Positions 25,941 to 38,343 of a DNA stretch of 64,000 nucleotides are shown here, one piece after another. The notes under the pieces are model-generated. The model saw nothing but the letters and a program-made list of their open reading frames with translations, searched no databases and was not told the DNA's origin. Source of the DNA: Lepidurus packardi (lineage: Eukaryota; Arthropoda; Branchiopoda; Notostraca; Triopsidae); the NCBI GenBank assembly GCA_023053545.1, contig JAKZAN010000006.1:3663001-3727000 (forward strand), written 5' to 3'. Both the position numbers and the translations under genes were made by a program. Numbering within the stretch: position 1 is the first letter of the stretch; every line of letters starts with the position of its first letter.

Positions 25941-28347
25941 CATTTTAATAATAGTAATGATATTAGTAAGCGTAATGTGAAAGAAGGTCAACGGGAAAAG
26001 TACAGAGAAATTACAGCAGTTCAGAAGAACAATAGTGTAAGCCAGCCGGATCTGAAGTCAAATGGATGAAAGGCTAAAACATAAAGGAAGGTGTGATATT
26101 GACGTTGGATCGAGCTTATGGCGTTCTGTAATACAATCGTTCTGTTTCTGTACTTGTGCTGCTGCTTCTTGGGCACTCTTGATGAGGCTCACGAGGGCAC
26201 ATAGGTTAATTGCTTTTCTCGCTTAAGGCATGCGCCGAGGCGCCCCGAAGAGAAGACTTTTTGAGTTCGGACAAAGACGACTTTACACCTCTTGGTTCCT
26301 CTCCAAGCTAGTTTGATAGAAAACATCAGCTTCCTTTTGCTTGGCATCTCCAAAGGTATATGACCGTGACCATGGCCTTCGATATATGCCTTTGGAAAAG
26401 TATAGAAGTGCTGATCACGACCGAAGAATGGAACCACGAAGGCAAAAGGTCTGTTCATTCTTTCTAGTGACTTCAGTGTAAGGCGTTATTTCTTTGTTCG
26501 ATACATTATTCAGCGTCATAAGGTGTCCATAATTCCGTTATTACTATCCCATGAAGGACTCTTGAACATTGTGTCTTAAACATTGTGTTTCTTTAATGAA
26601 TTACTTGCTGGAGAGTGTATTAGCTGCGTTAAGGGAGGAGCAATAAGGACAAGTTTCTAGATTAGCAATGCCTTTTTAAGCGCATCTCAAATTATCCCGG
26701 GCGATATTGAATTTAAAAATTCCTTAAGTGTGATTCTAACATAATTCGATTCAACTAATAAGAAGCAGCGGTAAGAGCAGTTCACTTTGTCGCTGCTAAA
26801 AAGGTCTCGGCCTTCAGAATGAAAAAAGGGTGAAGGATTCTCCTGAAAATGCTGATTAGGACCGGAACGAAATTCGTAGCGACAATGAACCTCCCAGCTC
26901 TCAGCAAGTGTATTTTTCCGCCAAGGAAACTTTTTAGCTTACAATGCGGTAGATCTTTGTCGTAAACCTGTCGCCAGGATTAGCTATTCTTACCCGCGGA
27001 GAGATATGCAAAGCGGTCTTTTTGCGGCATGGGGCGATTTTGGTATAGAGCGTTTTTGTACCCGCGATGTCTTTTGATAGAAACCCCTACAATGCTATAT
27101 ACAAATGAGGAAAAAACGAGCAAAGAAAAGAAATAACATTTATATACATTTTGCTGCCAAGCCATAATTCGCCAGTCTACTTTTTCTTCACGCGGTGGAA
27201 AAATAAGAAGTGGCAAGAATTGTTGTAACACTTACCCCCCACCCCCTGGCCATCCTTATATTCTCCATGTACATCTATGAATTGGAACTATCAATTGCAG
27301 TGCGTTCAAGATAACATGGGTGCCTATCTCTCAGCGTTCCATAACTTAAGGAGGAAAGAAATGCAATTAAGAGGTTTTGTACCCGCAACGAATGTAACCC
27401 ACTCGGTTACGTAACGATAACTTCGCGCCTTTGCTACTGATAAGTTCGCACAGATCACGGATTACTAACGCTAGAGTATTGTCTGAAGCTGGCAAAACAT
27501 TCTCCCAAAAAATCCAAACCAGTTTTCGCACGCATATATAGATATGCCTGTGCGACAGCTTTCAAATGATTTTACTGCTCGAGATGAGCCGTTAAGATTA
27601 AGACGTTAAGACACAAGTAAGTTTCTTATGGCTAGCAGTAATCCTCAAAACATTGCTGGCTTGATTGCAATAACTAAAGCCTGACCTCCAAAGTGTAAAA
27701 AGAGATTCCGAAGATTACCTTTTGCGCACGAGCATTTTTGCGGCCAAGTCTGAGATGCTTAAGTACCGTTTCTTCAACGTCAAGTAGAAAAATGGGGAAC
27801 ATTTCTCACTTTGTCTGATGCCTCGCTTCTTTATTTTTTTTTTCTTCTAGACGCCTTCAGCTGCAGCTTGAGCTTTACGGTCCCGTTTTTCTGGCCAAAA
27901 CACAGCCTTAGAATTAAAAATAAATTAAACACGACACACAGGCCAGTAAAAAAAAAATAGAGAAAAATTATAGTACTAAAAAATTTAGCAGGAAAGTCGC
28001 ACGAGTGAGTGGAGCCAGGCCGCTGCACTCATAGAGACCCGTAGAAACAGCTACGGGGTACAGACCTAACGGAAAGACTATTAAAAAATTCACTTTATGG
28101 CAAAAAGATAACTTTTTCCATGAAAAATTTGGCTGCCTTTCTATAATGAAGAGTATTTCCCCAAATTTAAAGTGGTGTGGGGCCAACGCGTTTTTTTTTT
28201 GCCTGGTCAGACATATTAGAAACTATTTGCCCTTTTAACCTGGAAAAAGCCCATGTTGGGTAACAAACATGATAAAGCGTTAGCTATTTCTGTGGAAATG
28301 ATGCATTTGGCTCATTGCACCCTCATCACACTGTCGGGAAAACGGAA

Positions 28348-28366
28348 TTTTTTTTTGGGGGGGGGG
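28348..28366 (+). repeat. T9-G10 homopolymer junction
   Basis: Nine T immediately followed by ten G. It is the shortest of the four long G-runs, again with G on the plus strand. Confidence 0.9.
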
Positions 28367-31300
28367 CGCACCCTGGGAAACTAAATTTGAAATGAGACAT
28401 TGACTTGCGCTTTCCCTGTATCTCCGCCATATCCCGCATCATCGGTTTTTCTAAAAAAAGGCCATGGCTGGGTTCAATTAATTAAAATAAAGAATAACCG
28501 TCTTTTCTGCCACATGGAGGTGACCTAAGCTCATTTGACAAAAGCCGTCCGTACAAACCCCAAACAACTCAAGCGAGTCTTTTTCATCTCGATATTCTTT
28601 AGAAATACTCACAAAAAAGCGCTTACAAGCACGAAAGTTTGAATTTTGTCGTAGAAAAAAAACGAAGGTTGTTGACTGTGTCTACCGCTATTTCTTGTAA
28701 CCTCACCTACCAATTTCAATCAAGCGAGTGACGCGAGACAGACCCCACAAGAAAATTCGAAAAAAAAAAGATTTTGTAGGGAGGTCCAATCTAAGCTTTC
28801 GCTTACACAATAGAGCTTTGCTAAATAATAAGAGGAAAATGCCTAGAGATATAGGGCTATTGAAAGGTTTTATGTAAAATCTATAGAAAGGTCTGTCTCA
28901 ACTCCTCCGCTGCCTCTCCTGTTCTTGCTGCATATACATGTACCAGACCCTCGAAGCTCCGTACAACGTCCTTCGCAACCACCCAGCAATTTTTTCCCCC
29001 CGATAACTAATACTGCAGTGTATTTAAGGAAAAACTGTACTCAAGAATACAGATGGGACGAGGGTGAATGGGACTGTTTTTTTTTTTTATAGACAGTTTT
29101 TCTTATCGAGACGGACCATATGCTGCAACGAAGCAAGCTGGTTGGGGAGAAATTGCTCCAGACGCGTCGTTTATACTAGGTAAACATTTTTAATTAATTA
29201 TGCCTCCTCATGGCGGAAATGAGAAACGCTGTAAATCATCCGTGAATGAACCAGCATTTTAAGGATTTTTTTTCGCCCATATATTTACCCAAACACCCCA
29301 TAAATCGGTGATTTTACGCAGCCTAAACAATAGCAGTATACAAAAAACCAGCTGCAACAGAATTTTCCCCTTTATTCTATAAAAAAGTGATGCTTGAATC
29401 TATACAGTATTACTATCAAGGCTCAGCTGATGTATACAGCTTTAAACACCAAATAGGTACCAAAAATCAGCGGAACTTTCAGATTGTCGGCCCTGTAATA
29501 TGCGGGCAGTCCAGAGAAAAACGACAAAAATCCCCTTTTATTTTGGGTGCGGTAAAATCAACAGGCTCCTTGATCCAAGTATTTGAGCAAGAGTGCCGCC
29601 TTTATACTTTGCTTTGACTGCCCCACGCAGCATCCATCACCGAATGTTGTGAAACTGATGGATGGAGATTAACGAGGCCTAATGCCTCCTCGCCCTCTAT
29701 GATTACAGAGAGGTTTGGGCTTGATAAGTAGCTAATTACAACTCCCCTTACAACGGAGCGAGGAGACCTCGAAAGTACACCAGTTTTCAACTTCAATGCT
29801 CATATCGGACATGTACGATACAGACATCCAGCTTTCAAAACTTGTTATGATGAGCAACGCTTTCGTGTTCTACCTCTTTTTCCTCCCCCAATAATTTTAG
29901 ACCCAAATCGTCGCCGAGTTGACATACGACTTTCAAGTTTATGATGAGCGGAAGCGAGTAATTACCAAAGCTAGAATTTTTTGAAAAATGGGACCGACCT
30001 TGTTGACAACGATCGCATTGCCAGCCTCAAGTTGAGCAACTGCATGTCGCCAGATGAGGAGCGTGGAGTCGAAAGCAATCAAACTGCATCGACTATACAA
30101 GTGCAGAGTACTAGTTTAAAGACCAGCCGGCATGTAGCGTTGGCATTTCAAGATCATTTTTGAACTCAAAATAGCGTTTGAGCTTGTCAATGCATGCTCG
30201 ACGGATTAGGGAGGTCATGGATTTGTGAGTGTTCCCACTTGGTTACCTGTCTGAAAAAGCCCCCAACAGAAAGAATATTACAAACTGATGTGACCTGTTC
30301 CTTCATATTCGTCTACTCAGCGAGATGCATCCCTTTCGCCCGAGCGAAACAGGAAAGTCTCTCGGATTTTTGGGTTGATGAATTGTCCATTTCCACACAA
30401 AGAACAAGGCAGTCTATAGAAGTCTAACACACAGGACCCCTTTTCACTCTGCTTTGATGCGGCTTGTCTGATGCGGCTCTTTCTGCTTGATGTGTACCTG
30501 CACATATTTGGACATAATGAATCCTTAAGCTTACTAAGAAGCAATGGGGTTTTGTCCAAGGATTAAGAGATTCAAATTGTCACCGTAGACACCCAACAAA
30601 ACCTTGGACATGGTCTAGCAAAACAAGGAGTAAATAGTAAACGTAGAACTCCCTTAGAGCCAGTTTTCAGGTTTTGCTTCGTTCTCTACAATTCTTGCCA
30701 ATTTCAAGTCCAAGCCTAACACAAATCAGTTCCGTGGTAATGAAACCTGAACCCGAAATACAAGCTCGGCTAAAGGATACCAAACTTATACACGAAAAAA
30801 AGAACCCATGGCTGTGGGCTACCGAAACCTATGCAAATGAGTGTACCCCTCGTTTTGCACCTGCTTAGCTTTTTTTTACAAAATGCAAAAAAAGGTAATG
30901 TTACAGGAACAAAAGCGTATGCATGTTACACCAGGAGATTGTGTCTGTACGGAATTTGTATCCTAAACGCAGCACATGAGTCTAGAGCAGCTTTTGCCGT
31001 AGCAAACCTTTGTCACGTTTTTAGCAACGGCTAAATGAAGGTCTATGGAATGAGGAATGGTTGCTTTCTTGACGCTTTACCTGTCCATGACAACGCTTGA
31101 AGACTATACGACCAGGACTTTGGGAATAATATAATTTGATCTGAGTCAGTGCCGGAAACTACAAGACTTTACTCGAAGAATGAAAATGCAAATGCAAGAA
31201 CGAAAACAGAATTATGGCAAAGCTTTGTTCGTGTACCAGAGTCTTAACAGTCTACTCAAACTCCTCCGGAGTGGCTTTGCAACGGGAAGATGCTCATAGT

Positions 31301-32606
31301 TGGTCTTCCCATGAAGCTGCAGTTGGCCTTTTAGGAAGCCAACTTCTGAACTAAAACACAACAACGCCTTAACACACCACAAGCACACTTGCGCCTAAGC
31401 GACTCAATACTACGCATACACATGGAGTGATTAGCAGCTTTGCATAGTCCTAATGCTCTTAAACCTCCCCATTACAGACTAAAACAGCGAATGCTCAGGG
31501 TTATTTTATTTTTATTTGTGATTTTTCCTTTCTCACTGACTACTCAAGACCGTGCGAAGGACGAATGAAATGCATGTCAGGAAAAAAAGTTTCTTTTCAA
31601 GTTGCGATACCCTAAAAAAGCAGATGGTGTTTTCGCTTCACCTAGACCTCGTTCTGAAAAAAAATTGTCTTTTTCTTTCAGGGCGGCGAAGAAAAACCAC
31701 AAGGGCTAAAAGCTTCACATGAATTTGTTTTTTTTTCTGAAGTTTTTCCTATTAAACGACCCAGGGAGATACTTTTTCTATCGGAGTGTGATGGGTTGGA
31801 AAGGAGAAAGAGCAAGGGATTTACTGGGCGATGTGATAATGCTCTGGCAAGTGTGTAAGAGCCTGTTGCACGCTCATTGGAGTGCATGAAGCTCATGTAA
31901 TCCTTGTCAGACGAGAATTCCGAGTGCATTTGTCATGCATCGCAACCTGGCGAGCTTTTGTATGCAGCATCAACAAGATAAACGACACTGCAGCGAGGAT
32001 AAGAGCAAGGGCAATCTCCTCTCATCTACTCAGCCCACTCCAGGAAAGGCAAAAAAAAACGATATGGCCACACTTACAAAAGGTTGTGTGGGATTATAGA
32101 AAATGAAGCACTTACCTTTACCTCTTTTGGGCACCCCATTACCACCATCCGAGACGGAACGACAAAAGGATTCGACAAGAGCTCCGGCATTTGTCAAATA
32201 TATGAAGTCTTGGCAAATCATCCTCGCCACAGTCTGTGGACATCTGCAGCCCAAATCAAGCGTTCCGATAAAAGAAGATTAATGAATTAATTTTCCAGCA
32301 AATTAACAAAACGTATTTTTGTACCAGGCTGAGACGGCAAGCTGACTCGATTGAAGGAACCATCTGTTTTACTCACAGCTAAATTAACTCTACCTTTAAT
32401 ATTTTTTTAAAGAAACTATTTTCTAAAGCATTTTAAGAGGAATATGAAACTTAACAGAAAAACAAGCCCGCCCATGCGGAATAAAATTATTATTTTTTAC
32501 TCAAGTTAATGTTTCCTTCTTTTTCTTGAGGAACTAAAAGACTAATAGCATTTTGATATCACACAAAGGTGTCCACCTTCCAGAGCGAAAAGGTAAAAAG
32601 GTGTGT

Positions 32607-32621
32607 GGGGGGGGGGGGGGG
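32607..32621 (+). repeat. G15 homopolymer
   Basis: Fifteen G preceded by a short GT repeat. It lies about 180 bp from the tyrosine-kinase relic and is read as polyproline on the minus strand, which artificially lengthens that frame. Confidence 0.95.
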
Positions 32622-32800
32622 TACACCAGGGGGTCCCCACATGCTAAAAGTCTCAACGGACGGATCGGATGGGTCTCATCATTTATCAGCGGTGCTGGCC
32701 CCAAAACTTGAAAAGTCTCGTCTCGTTTTAAATCCAAGCCATCACGCAGCAGCATCCATCCATTCCGGCTATAGAGCCACATAATTTTTTCCTGGAAAAA

Positions 32801-32986
32801 ATAGTTCAATAAAAATTCCCTCCTAACGTGACATAGCGAAGGCCCACATTCAGTCATTATGTAGTTCGGTTGGGAACATTCGCTTGCCAGCTTATATCCT
32901 TCCTGTAATTGTTCGACGAAAGGCTCATTTAACCCAAACGTGCATTCCATGATGAAAATAGCAAATTGAATAAAGTAACACACCAC
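32801..32986 (-). pseudogene. Tyrosine-kinase catalytic C-lobe relic
   Basis: The minus-strand frame from 32986 reads across subdomains IX to XI of a protein tyrosine kinase. Visible in order are FIMECTFG (compare LLWEIFTFG), NEPF (compare xxPY/F), VEQLQEGYKL (compare the EEGYRL helix), CS..Y.IM.EC (compare C(P/S)xxxYxIMxxCW), then C-x7-RREF with the spacing of CWxxDPxxRPxF. Key residues have decayed: W after the second C is G, the DP pair is lost, P of RPxF is R, and about nine residues are missing between NEPF and VEQ. An in-frame stop lies just upstream at 32999-33001. The HRDLAARN and DFG segments expected upstream were not found. I read it as an old pseudogene fragment. A diverged single exon is less likely. 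Tyrosine kinases are typical of animals and their unicellular relatives. Confidence 0.45.
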
Positions 32987-33097
32987 ACATGAATAAAGTT
33001 ATCCTTCCTAGCATCTCTCTCTGTACTTAAAACGGTGCACAGCCAAAAAGCCACTGTAGTTTCAAAACGAATATATGAAGTTTTTTATTAAACCTTC

Positions 33098-33136
33098 CTA
33101 ATAGTAACACCATTTACGTATATTATATTTGTAGTT
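33098..33136 (+). repeat. AT-rich dispersed repeat, copy B
   Basis: Resembles 1389-1428 over about 39 bases (roughly four fifths identical by eye, starting ctaatNgtaac). The surrounding 33060-33270 is strongly AT-rich and may be more of the same element. Weaker than the A-C match. Confidence 0.3.
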
Positions 33137-33397
33137 ATCGATGTAACCACCGAATGACCTCCATATTATGTTTGTGTTTTGAAAATCACAATTTACATTC
33201 GAATTTACAATAGTGCAATAATTACATTTCCATTTTCATTAGTACTTTCATTCTAATCTTACAGTATTTTATTGGCAAGAAAGATAACAGGTACCGGATT
33301 TTTTTATTTTGCAATGTATATGACAACACAACAATCCAGGATATTAGCTACCGGTAGACACTGTAGCATATCATATATGAAGTTAATGAGCTTTATA

Positions 33398-33405
33398 CTT
33401 TACAT
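33398..33405 (+). repeat. Left 8-bp target-site duplication
   Basis: ctttacat immediately before the hAT-type terminus. It matches ctttatat at 33604-33611 at seven of eight positions. Confidence 0.6.
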
Positions 33406-33603
33406 CAGCTGTTCTCCAACTATGTGCCGCGGTAGGCTTGCAGGGGCGCCGCGAAAGATTCCTATAATTGAATAGATGCAGCAACCATATAGCCCAATGT
33501 TCTAAGAGGCGCCCCGCGAGCTGCGAATATGTTCCGAGGAGCGCTGCGGAGAATTGGGGGATACTGTTAGTGCGCCGCGAACGAAAAAGTTTCAGAACTC
33601 CTG
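33406..33603. mobile_element. Miniature hAT-type transposon (198 bp)
   Basis: The left end reads CAGCTGTTCTCCAAC. The reverse complement of the right end reads CAGGAGTTCTGAAAC. These are imperfect terminal inverted repeats of the CAGnnGTTCTnnAAC type common in hAT superfamily elements, and both continue into GC-rich cgccgcg motifs. Flanking 8-bp duplications (33398-33405, 33604-33611) match at seven of eight positions, the length hAT transposases produce. There is no coding capacity, so movement would have needed a transposase made elsewhere. The single difference between the duplications suggests an insertion that is not very recent. It stands out as a GC-rich island inside AT-rich DNA. Confidence 0.7.
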
Positions 33604-33611
33604 CTTTATAT
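33604..33611 (+). repeat. Right 8-bp target-site duplication
   Basis: ctttatat directly after the right terminus, paired with ctttacat at 33398-33405. Confidence 0.6.
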
Positions 33612-36600
33612 AGTTTGTCAATGTCTTATAATAATTACATGGATGTTATGTAACTTTGCTTTCAAAAGCAACTCTGAATATTATGAAAGTGCCGCTGGTT
33701 TCTGCGTGTTGTAGTCGTGCAAACAAACCTGTGTTCCAGGGGGTTCATTGTCCGTTCCTGGCTGCGTGTGCAACTTGCATTTGCTGATGCTGCCAAATGG
33801 GGTATTGGGAACCTCATTACCGCACTAATTACGATCCTTTCACAGGGTGCGTTAAACGCTGGATAAGACTCAGCCCTGGTTTACCAACACTTTCATGGGA
33901 AGGAAGATATTCCAGTGCTAATAACAGTTCAGCAAGCTTTTTTTCATCAAGCAATATCAGTTTCTTCTTCTTATTTTTTTGCGTTTTTTCTCCAGTAAAG
34001 CTAAACAATGGTTTCTAAAGCTATAAAAATAACGGATAAAAAAATGACCTACGATGAGACAAGAAAGGAAGTGTAAGACTGCTATTCTTTTAATAGCTTG
34101 GAGCAAAAACAAATTCATATTTCATGTCCGCGTCAAGTCGAAAATGCTTCTCGTGCTATACAACAACAGAAGCTCTTAGTCTTGTATGGCGGGCTCTTAA
34201 TTTATAGCTTTCAAAGTGGCGTGCTCTTGTACTAGCTTAAAAGCTAAAATGTGACAAGGACGAGGTTATAATAGGTACTGTACATTGGCTAATGACAGCA
34301 CTTTTTATGTGACGCTGAAAAGGGGGTGGATGCTCTAATTTTTGTCTCACTTTGTTTAAAGCTAACAATGGCACACGCTCTTTTGTGTCGTTGTTTAAGC
34401 AATCAAAAGAAAAACATGAAGGCAGACATACAAGTACCTCCAGGTAGACACCATAGTTAACTGTAGTCCTTCGCAATGTATACGTACTCCTAAGCCGAAC
34501 AGTTGATTTATGTACAACTTTGAAATCCTCTAGGTAATTAATAAGATAAATCAACGACTTTGACTTCCTTAGAGCCTTCCTGAAAAGAAGTGACAAACGT
34601 TTGACTCGGTATTAGATTCTTGTCCCGACATTTAGTACCTTGTGATATCAATAATTTAAAATAAAATATTAGAGTTTCCTGCCGTCATGCATCACTTCTA
34701 AAAGTAGCGGAGAAATTACTAAATAACAAATCCTGAAGGATAGGAACATATATGCGAACCCAGGAAAATGCGATACGGTTTAGACTGAAATCGTAGAACT
34801 ATCGCTGTAAAAGTGCCAACGATTTGTGTATACTTCCCTGCACTTTCCATATGCTTTCATAATGTTTGCTCTCAGCGTCTAGTAATCACAAAGCACATAT
34901 TATCCTTCCTCTCTACACCGTAAAGTGAAGTCTATACAATTAAGAAAAAACTTAAACCATAGTTTACACTTTTCACGGTGAATACAATTCAAAGAATTCA
35001 TTGAGCGAAAGTAAAAGAGGCGTGGCAAAGCCACATTGTTTTTGCGGCACAGGAAAACAATAGCCAGTTAAACAAGCTCAGTATTTTGCGTCTCTCAGGG
35101 AAGAGTATTTAGCATAGAAAAGACTGTTGTTGCTGTCATCTGACAATAAACCAGCCACTACGCTTCAATTACCCAACTCAGAAACAAAAAAAAAAGAAAA
35201 AGATAACAACTGCGGTCCCGAAAACGCTCTGACGATCTTGTTAATGAAAAAATAGCTTAACCCAGCATACTTTTAATGTAAAAGCTGAACATAGTTTTAG
35301 TTTTATCCTTAGGGTACTAAGCCCATTAATGTGTCTGTTAGAGGTCGTCTTCTACTCTATAGGCAATTGACTGGTTATAGTCCTCAAACTTATTACACCA
35401 ATTGCCCCAACTTATGTGTTGGTGCTCCCCTTACAAAGGTTCTCCTTCATTTGAACCGAACAATGCATTCCCAAGATAGAAAAAATGGCATCATCTTTGG
35501 GCTGACGTACATAACTGTAATCTCTTCTCAATACGTGCAGCAAGAGCACACAGGGGGGTTGATTATCGCCTTTAAAGGTTTGGCATTGACCTTTTGCGTT
35601 CCTTTTTGTTTTCTTCGTCAGGGAAGTATACAAAGAATGCACGAGGAATATAATGTAGTCTACAACCTAGAAACAATCTAAACCTTTTCCTTTGTTATTC
35701 CATGTATTATAATTAGAGCAGAAATATTCCAAGTTGCAAAGCCAACCTTTTCGTAGAAACATCCAAACTCTCCAAACGAAAAAGCATTCACTTTACATTC
35801 GGCAACTTATGAGACGTTTTGATCACTTTTTAATACGATTCACATGTGACGTGTTGGGCTCTAATGTTACGACCTCCTGCTGCCTTTTTTATAGTTCTAT
35901 ATACTTGGCCATGCAAGACCATTTAATACGTAGGACTTGATTAAGAATCGTTTCCTGCAACGGACTCGGACGACTCTCAGCTGATGGCTCTCCAGAAATT
36001 CGTTTCTTCATCGTTTTTTCCTCTGCGGCCTTTGTGCAATGACCATATTCCGCAAGTCTGAACGCATAAACCGTGATAAAAGACAGATCATAAAAAAGTT
36101 CCACCTCGACTCTTAATTTTCCAACCTGACGCAGGTTATAAAATCCCGCAAACTTTTTATATCTCGCGAGCATAAAATCTGTTTGGTTCGTTATAAGAAA
36201 AGTTGTAAGCCACCAACTACTAACGCAGTGATTATTTTCATATCAAACACCCGAGACCGGAAAGTCACAGATGAAGTTTGGGGATGAATACAAACCTTGG
36301 AAACCTTTCGCATTGCAAAGAAAAGGAGCTTGACGGCGCTTTTGCGCTTAATTGGGAAAAGCAAAATTCTAAAAGGGAAGTCCCTAACATTCAATATCTT
36401 TTTTACGATTAATTATATACGGCATAAAGTAAGTTTGGAGTTTAAGGAAAATGTGCTGACCAGGCTGCTACTTAAGGGCCCAGAACTTTGAGCCCGGGGA
36501 GGCACATATAATATTCAGGAGCAGTTTTTGAGATGGAAATAAGCGTCGACATATTGGCGGAAGGCTTGGCAAAGATTTTTCAGTCTGATGACCCGAAGCG

Positions 36601-37351
36601 GATCACTCACTTGACTGGCTCAGAAACCAATATTGGGGAGATCAGACTCTCTTACGTACCGTGTGTGTGTGCCATGTGCCCTCCAGGAAAGAACAAATTT
36701 TTCCGGTGAGCGCATGCAGGCACACACTTGATTTTCCTGGCGAAACTAATTTTCAGCAACGGTGTCATTCCAGTCGTCTTTTTTACTATACGACAAAATC
36801 AGAGCTAACAGAACTAACGAAGAATATTCCTGTTGCTTGGGCTCTAACCTGACGACAGGCTGATGTCGGTTGCCAAAAATGTATGCTGATACAGAACTAA
36901 CTCCGTGGGATGGATGATGGATGAAGAGCAAACAGCGACTAGTATGGCTTTTTCTTTCTTTTCTTTAAGCTTAAAACGGCCTCTCGAGATCTTATAGAAG
37001 CTTGGGCACAGGTATCTGCATGCACCTTCCTTTCCTCTAAAACTTCAATGGTTTGCGTTGAAACCCTGGGAGCACGAATTCGGGAGACGTATTTTCTCTG
37101 GCGGGGTCTTCATTTATGCAAATCGTGAGTCGCTGCTGGCTTTGGGTTTCTAAAGCAGAAGAGACCAAGCCGCGGCATTTTAGAACTTCCAAAGGACAAA
37201 AACAGTTGCAACCGGACAATTTTTCTCCTTTCAGAATAAAGTAGGCCCGGAAAGTCACATACCTCAAGCCTTCAAAAATGTTTGAGGCTTATTTAGTATA
37301 TAACACAAATTAAAATATTATTAAATTTATTTTTAGGAAAGAAAATACCCA
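33612..37351. other. Non-genic stretch
   Basis: Frames at 34237-34596 (minus, 119 codons), 35331-35681 (plus, 116) and 35889-36173 (minus, 94) have no recognised motif. The last has a fairly protein-like charged stretch (RQVGKLRVEVELF) but nothing further. I looked here on the minus strand for upstream kinase exons and found no HRDLAARN or DFG. Confidence 0.45.
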
Positions 37352-37420
37352 AGATTTGTCCATATTCATGAAAGTTTCCCCGAGATTGGTCCATATTCAT
37401 GAAAGTTTCCCTGAGCTTGG
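37352..37420 (+). repeat. 31-bp tandem duplication
   Basis: Two copies of a 31-base unit (37352-37382 and 37383-37413), identical at 29 of 31 positions. The shared core is gtccatattcatgaaag. A partial third copy follows at 37414-37420. The high identity indicates a fairly recent local duplication. It also keeps the minus-strand frame at 37293-37487 open. Confidence 0.9.
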
Positions 37421-38263
37421 GGTTACACTTGACAAGGCCCGGCCACCTGTTAGGACTACCCATCTCATCAGGATTATGGATCAGCATTGATTCGAGCCGA
37501 GTTAAGATTCGACAAGCTGTAACTTCTGAAAAGCACTAAAACAAAGAGAAGAAGGCCTAAGCCTGGTAAAAAAAAAAAAAACGAGTCTTCGCTAACTATA
37601 AGTAGCCCTTGGAATGTAATCTAACACAGCTTCTGAGTTATAAACATACTTTTTGGGTGTTATGGCAGCCCCAAGCTCACTTTCAGGGAAACGAAAGCAG
37701 AGACCACGTCTCCAACTGTCGGCCGCCATTACTCAATGTCGCTATCTTTACCAACATGACATATCTTATCGACCCATAGTCCCCCTTATACACACATATT
37801 TATATACATTCTTTTTGGAGAAGCGAAACAAAAACAAGAAAGAAAAAAATTAATAGAAATCAAAAGCCTAGAGAACTTGGTCGCCCTCGCAGGTAAAATA
37901 CTCTCCATCAATTAGCTAAGACCTCCCTGTCAGCTTCTATACCTAAATTTGTTCCATCCCTGTAGCCATGGAATCCACTACAAGACGTGAAACGAGTCTT
38001 GGAAGCTCAATCGAGGTGGTACATACAGGCAGTGATATGTTAGTAAAAGCCGCACCGGGAGCTTCGGTGGATTGTTATCATACAGACTGGCAAAGGAAAG
38101 TTTAAAGCGCAAATTCAGGAGAAGTTTTAGATACTGGGGAACACATTCCTTAGCCACCTGCATATAAAGATGAAAACAACTTCGACGACAGTTCATAAGG
38201 GGCAAGCGAACTCACATGGCGTCCATTTCGTGCTTCCTGGCTGGCAGGGGACAAATTCTATGC
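37421..38263. other. Non-genic stretch
   Basis: An A14 run at 37568-37581. Short frames only, with no motif. Nothing else is seen. Confidence 0.5.
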
Positions 38264-38343
38264 ATATTTAAAGCGGCTAAATATATAATATAATATAAAA
38301 TATATATATAATATAATGTAATACAAATATTTAAAGCGGCTAA
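38264..38343 (+). repeat. AT tract between 17-bp direct repeats
   Basis: atatttaaagcggctaa occurs exactly at 38264-38280 and again at 38327-38343. The 46 bases between are almost pure A/T with only a few other bases. This could be a small tandem duplication whose interior expanded as an AT microsatellite. Target-site duplications around an AT-rich insert are another reading, although 17 bp is long for common DNA transposons. Confidence 0.85.

Larger units (their letters stand above)
24729..32606. other. Long non-genic stretch (about 7.9 kb)
   Basis: No identifiable gene. The 148-codon frame at 25412-25858 has a moderately protein-like middle (GYLLGLGCPKDVTAK) but no family match. A short tandem repeat of gaacagatgaactatt type lies at 25883-25940. 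T9 followed by G10 lies at 28348-28366. A good acceptor-like tract (tctttttctttcag) ends at about 31680 without a credible exon after it. Other frames of 60-89 codons show no motif. Confidence 0.5.

Noticed and set aside
34100..34596. Minus-strand phrases (VVHKSTVRLRS, HFRLDADM) as upstream kinase catalytic-loop exons
   Set aside because: They share only one or two residues with HRDLAARN, lack a following DFG and fall in different frames.
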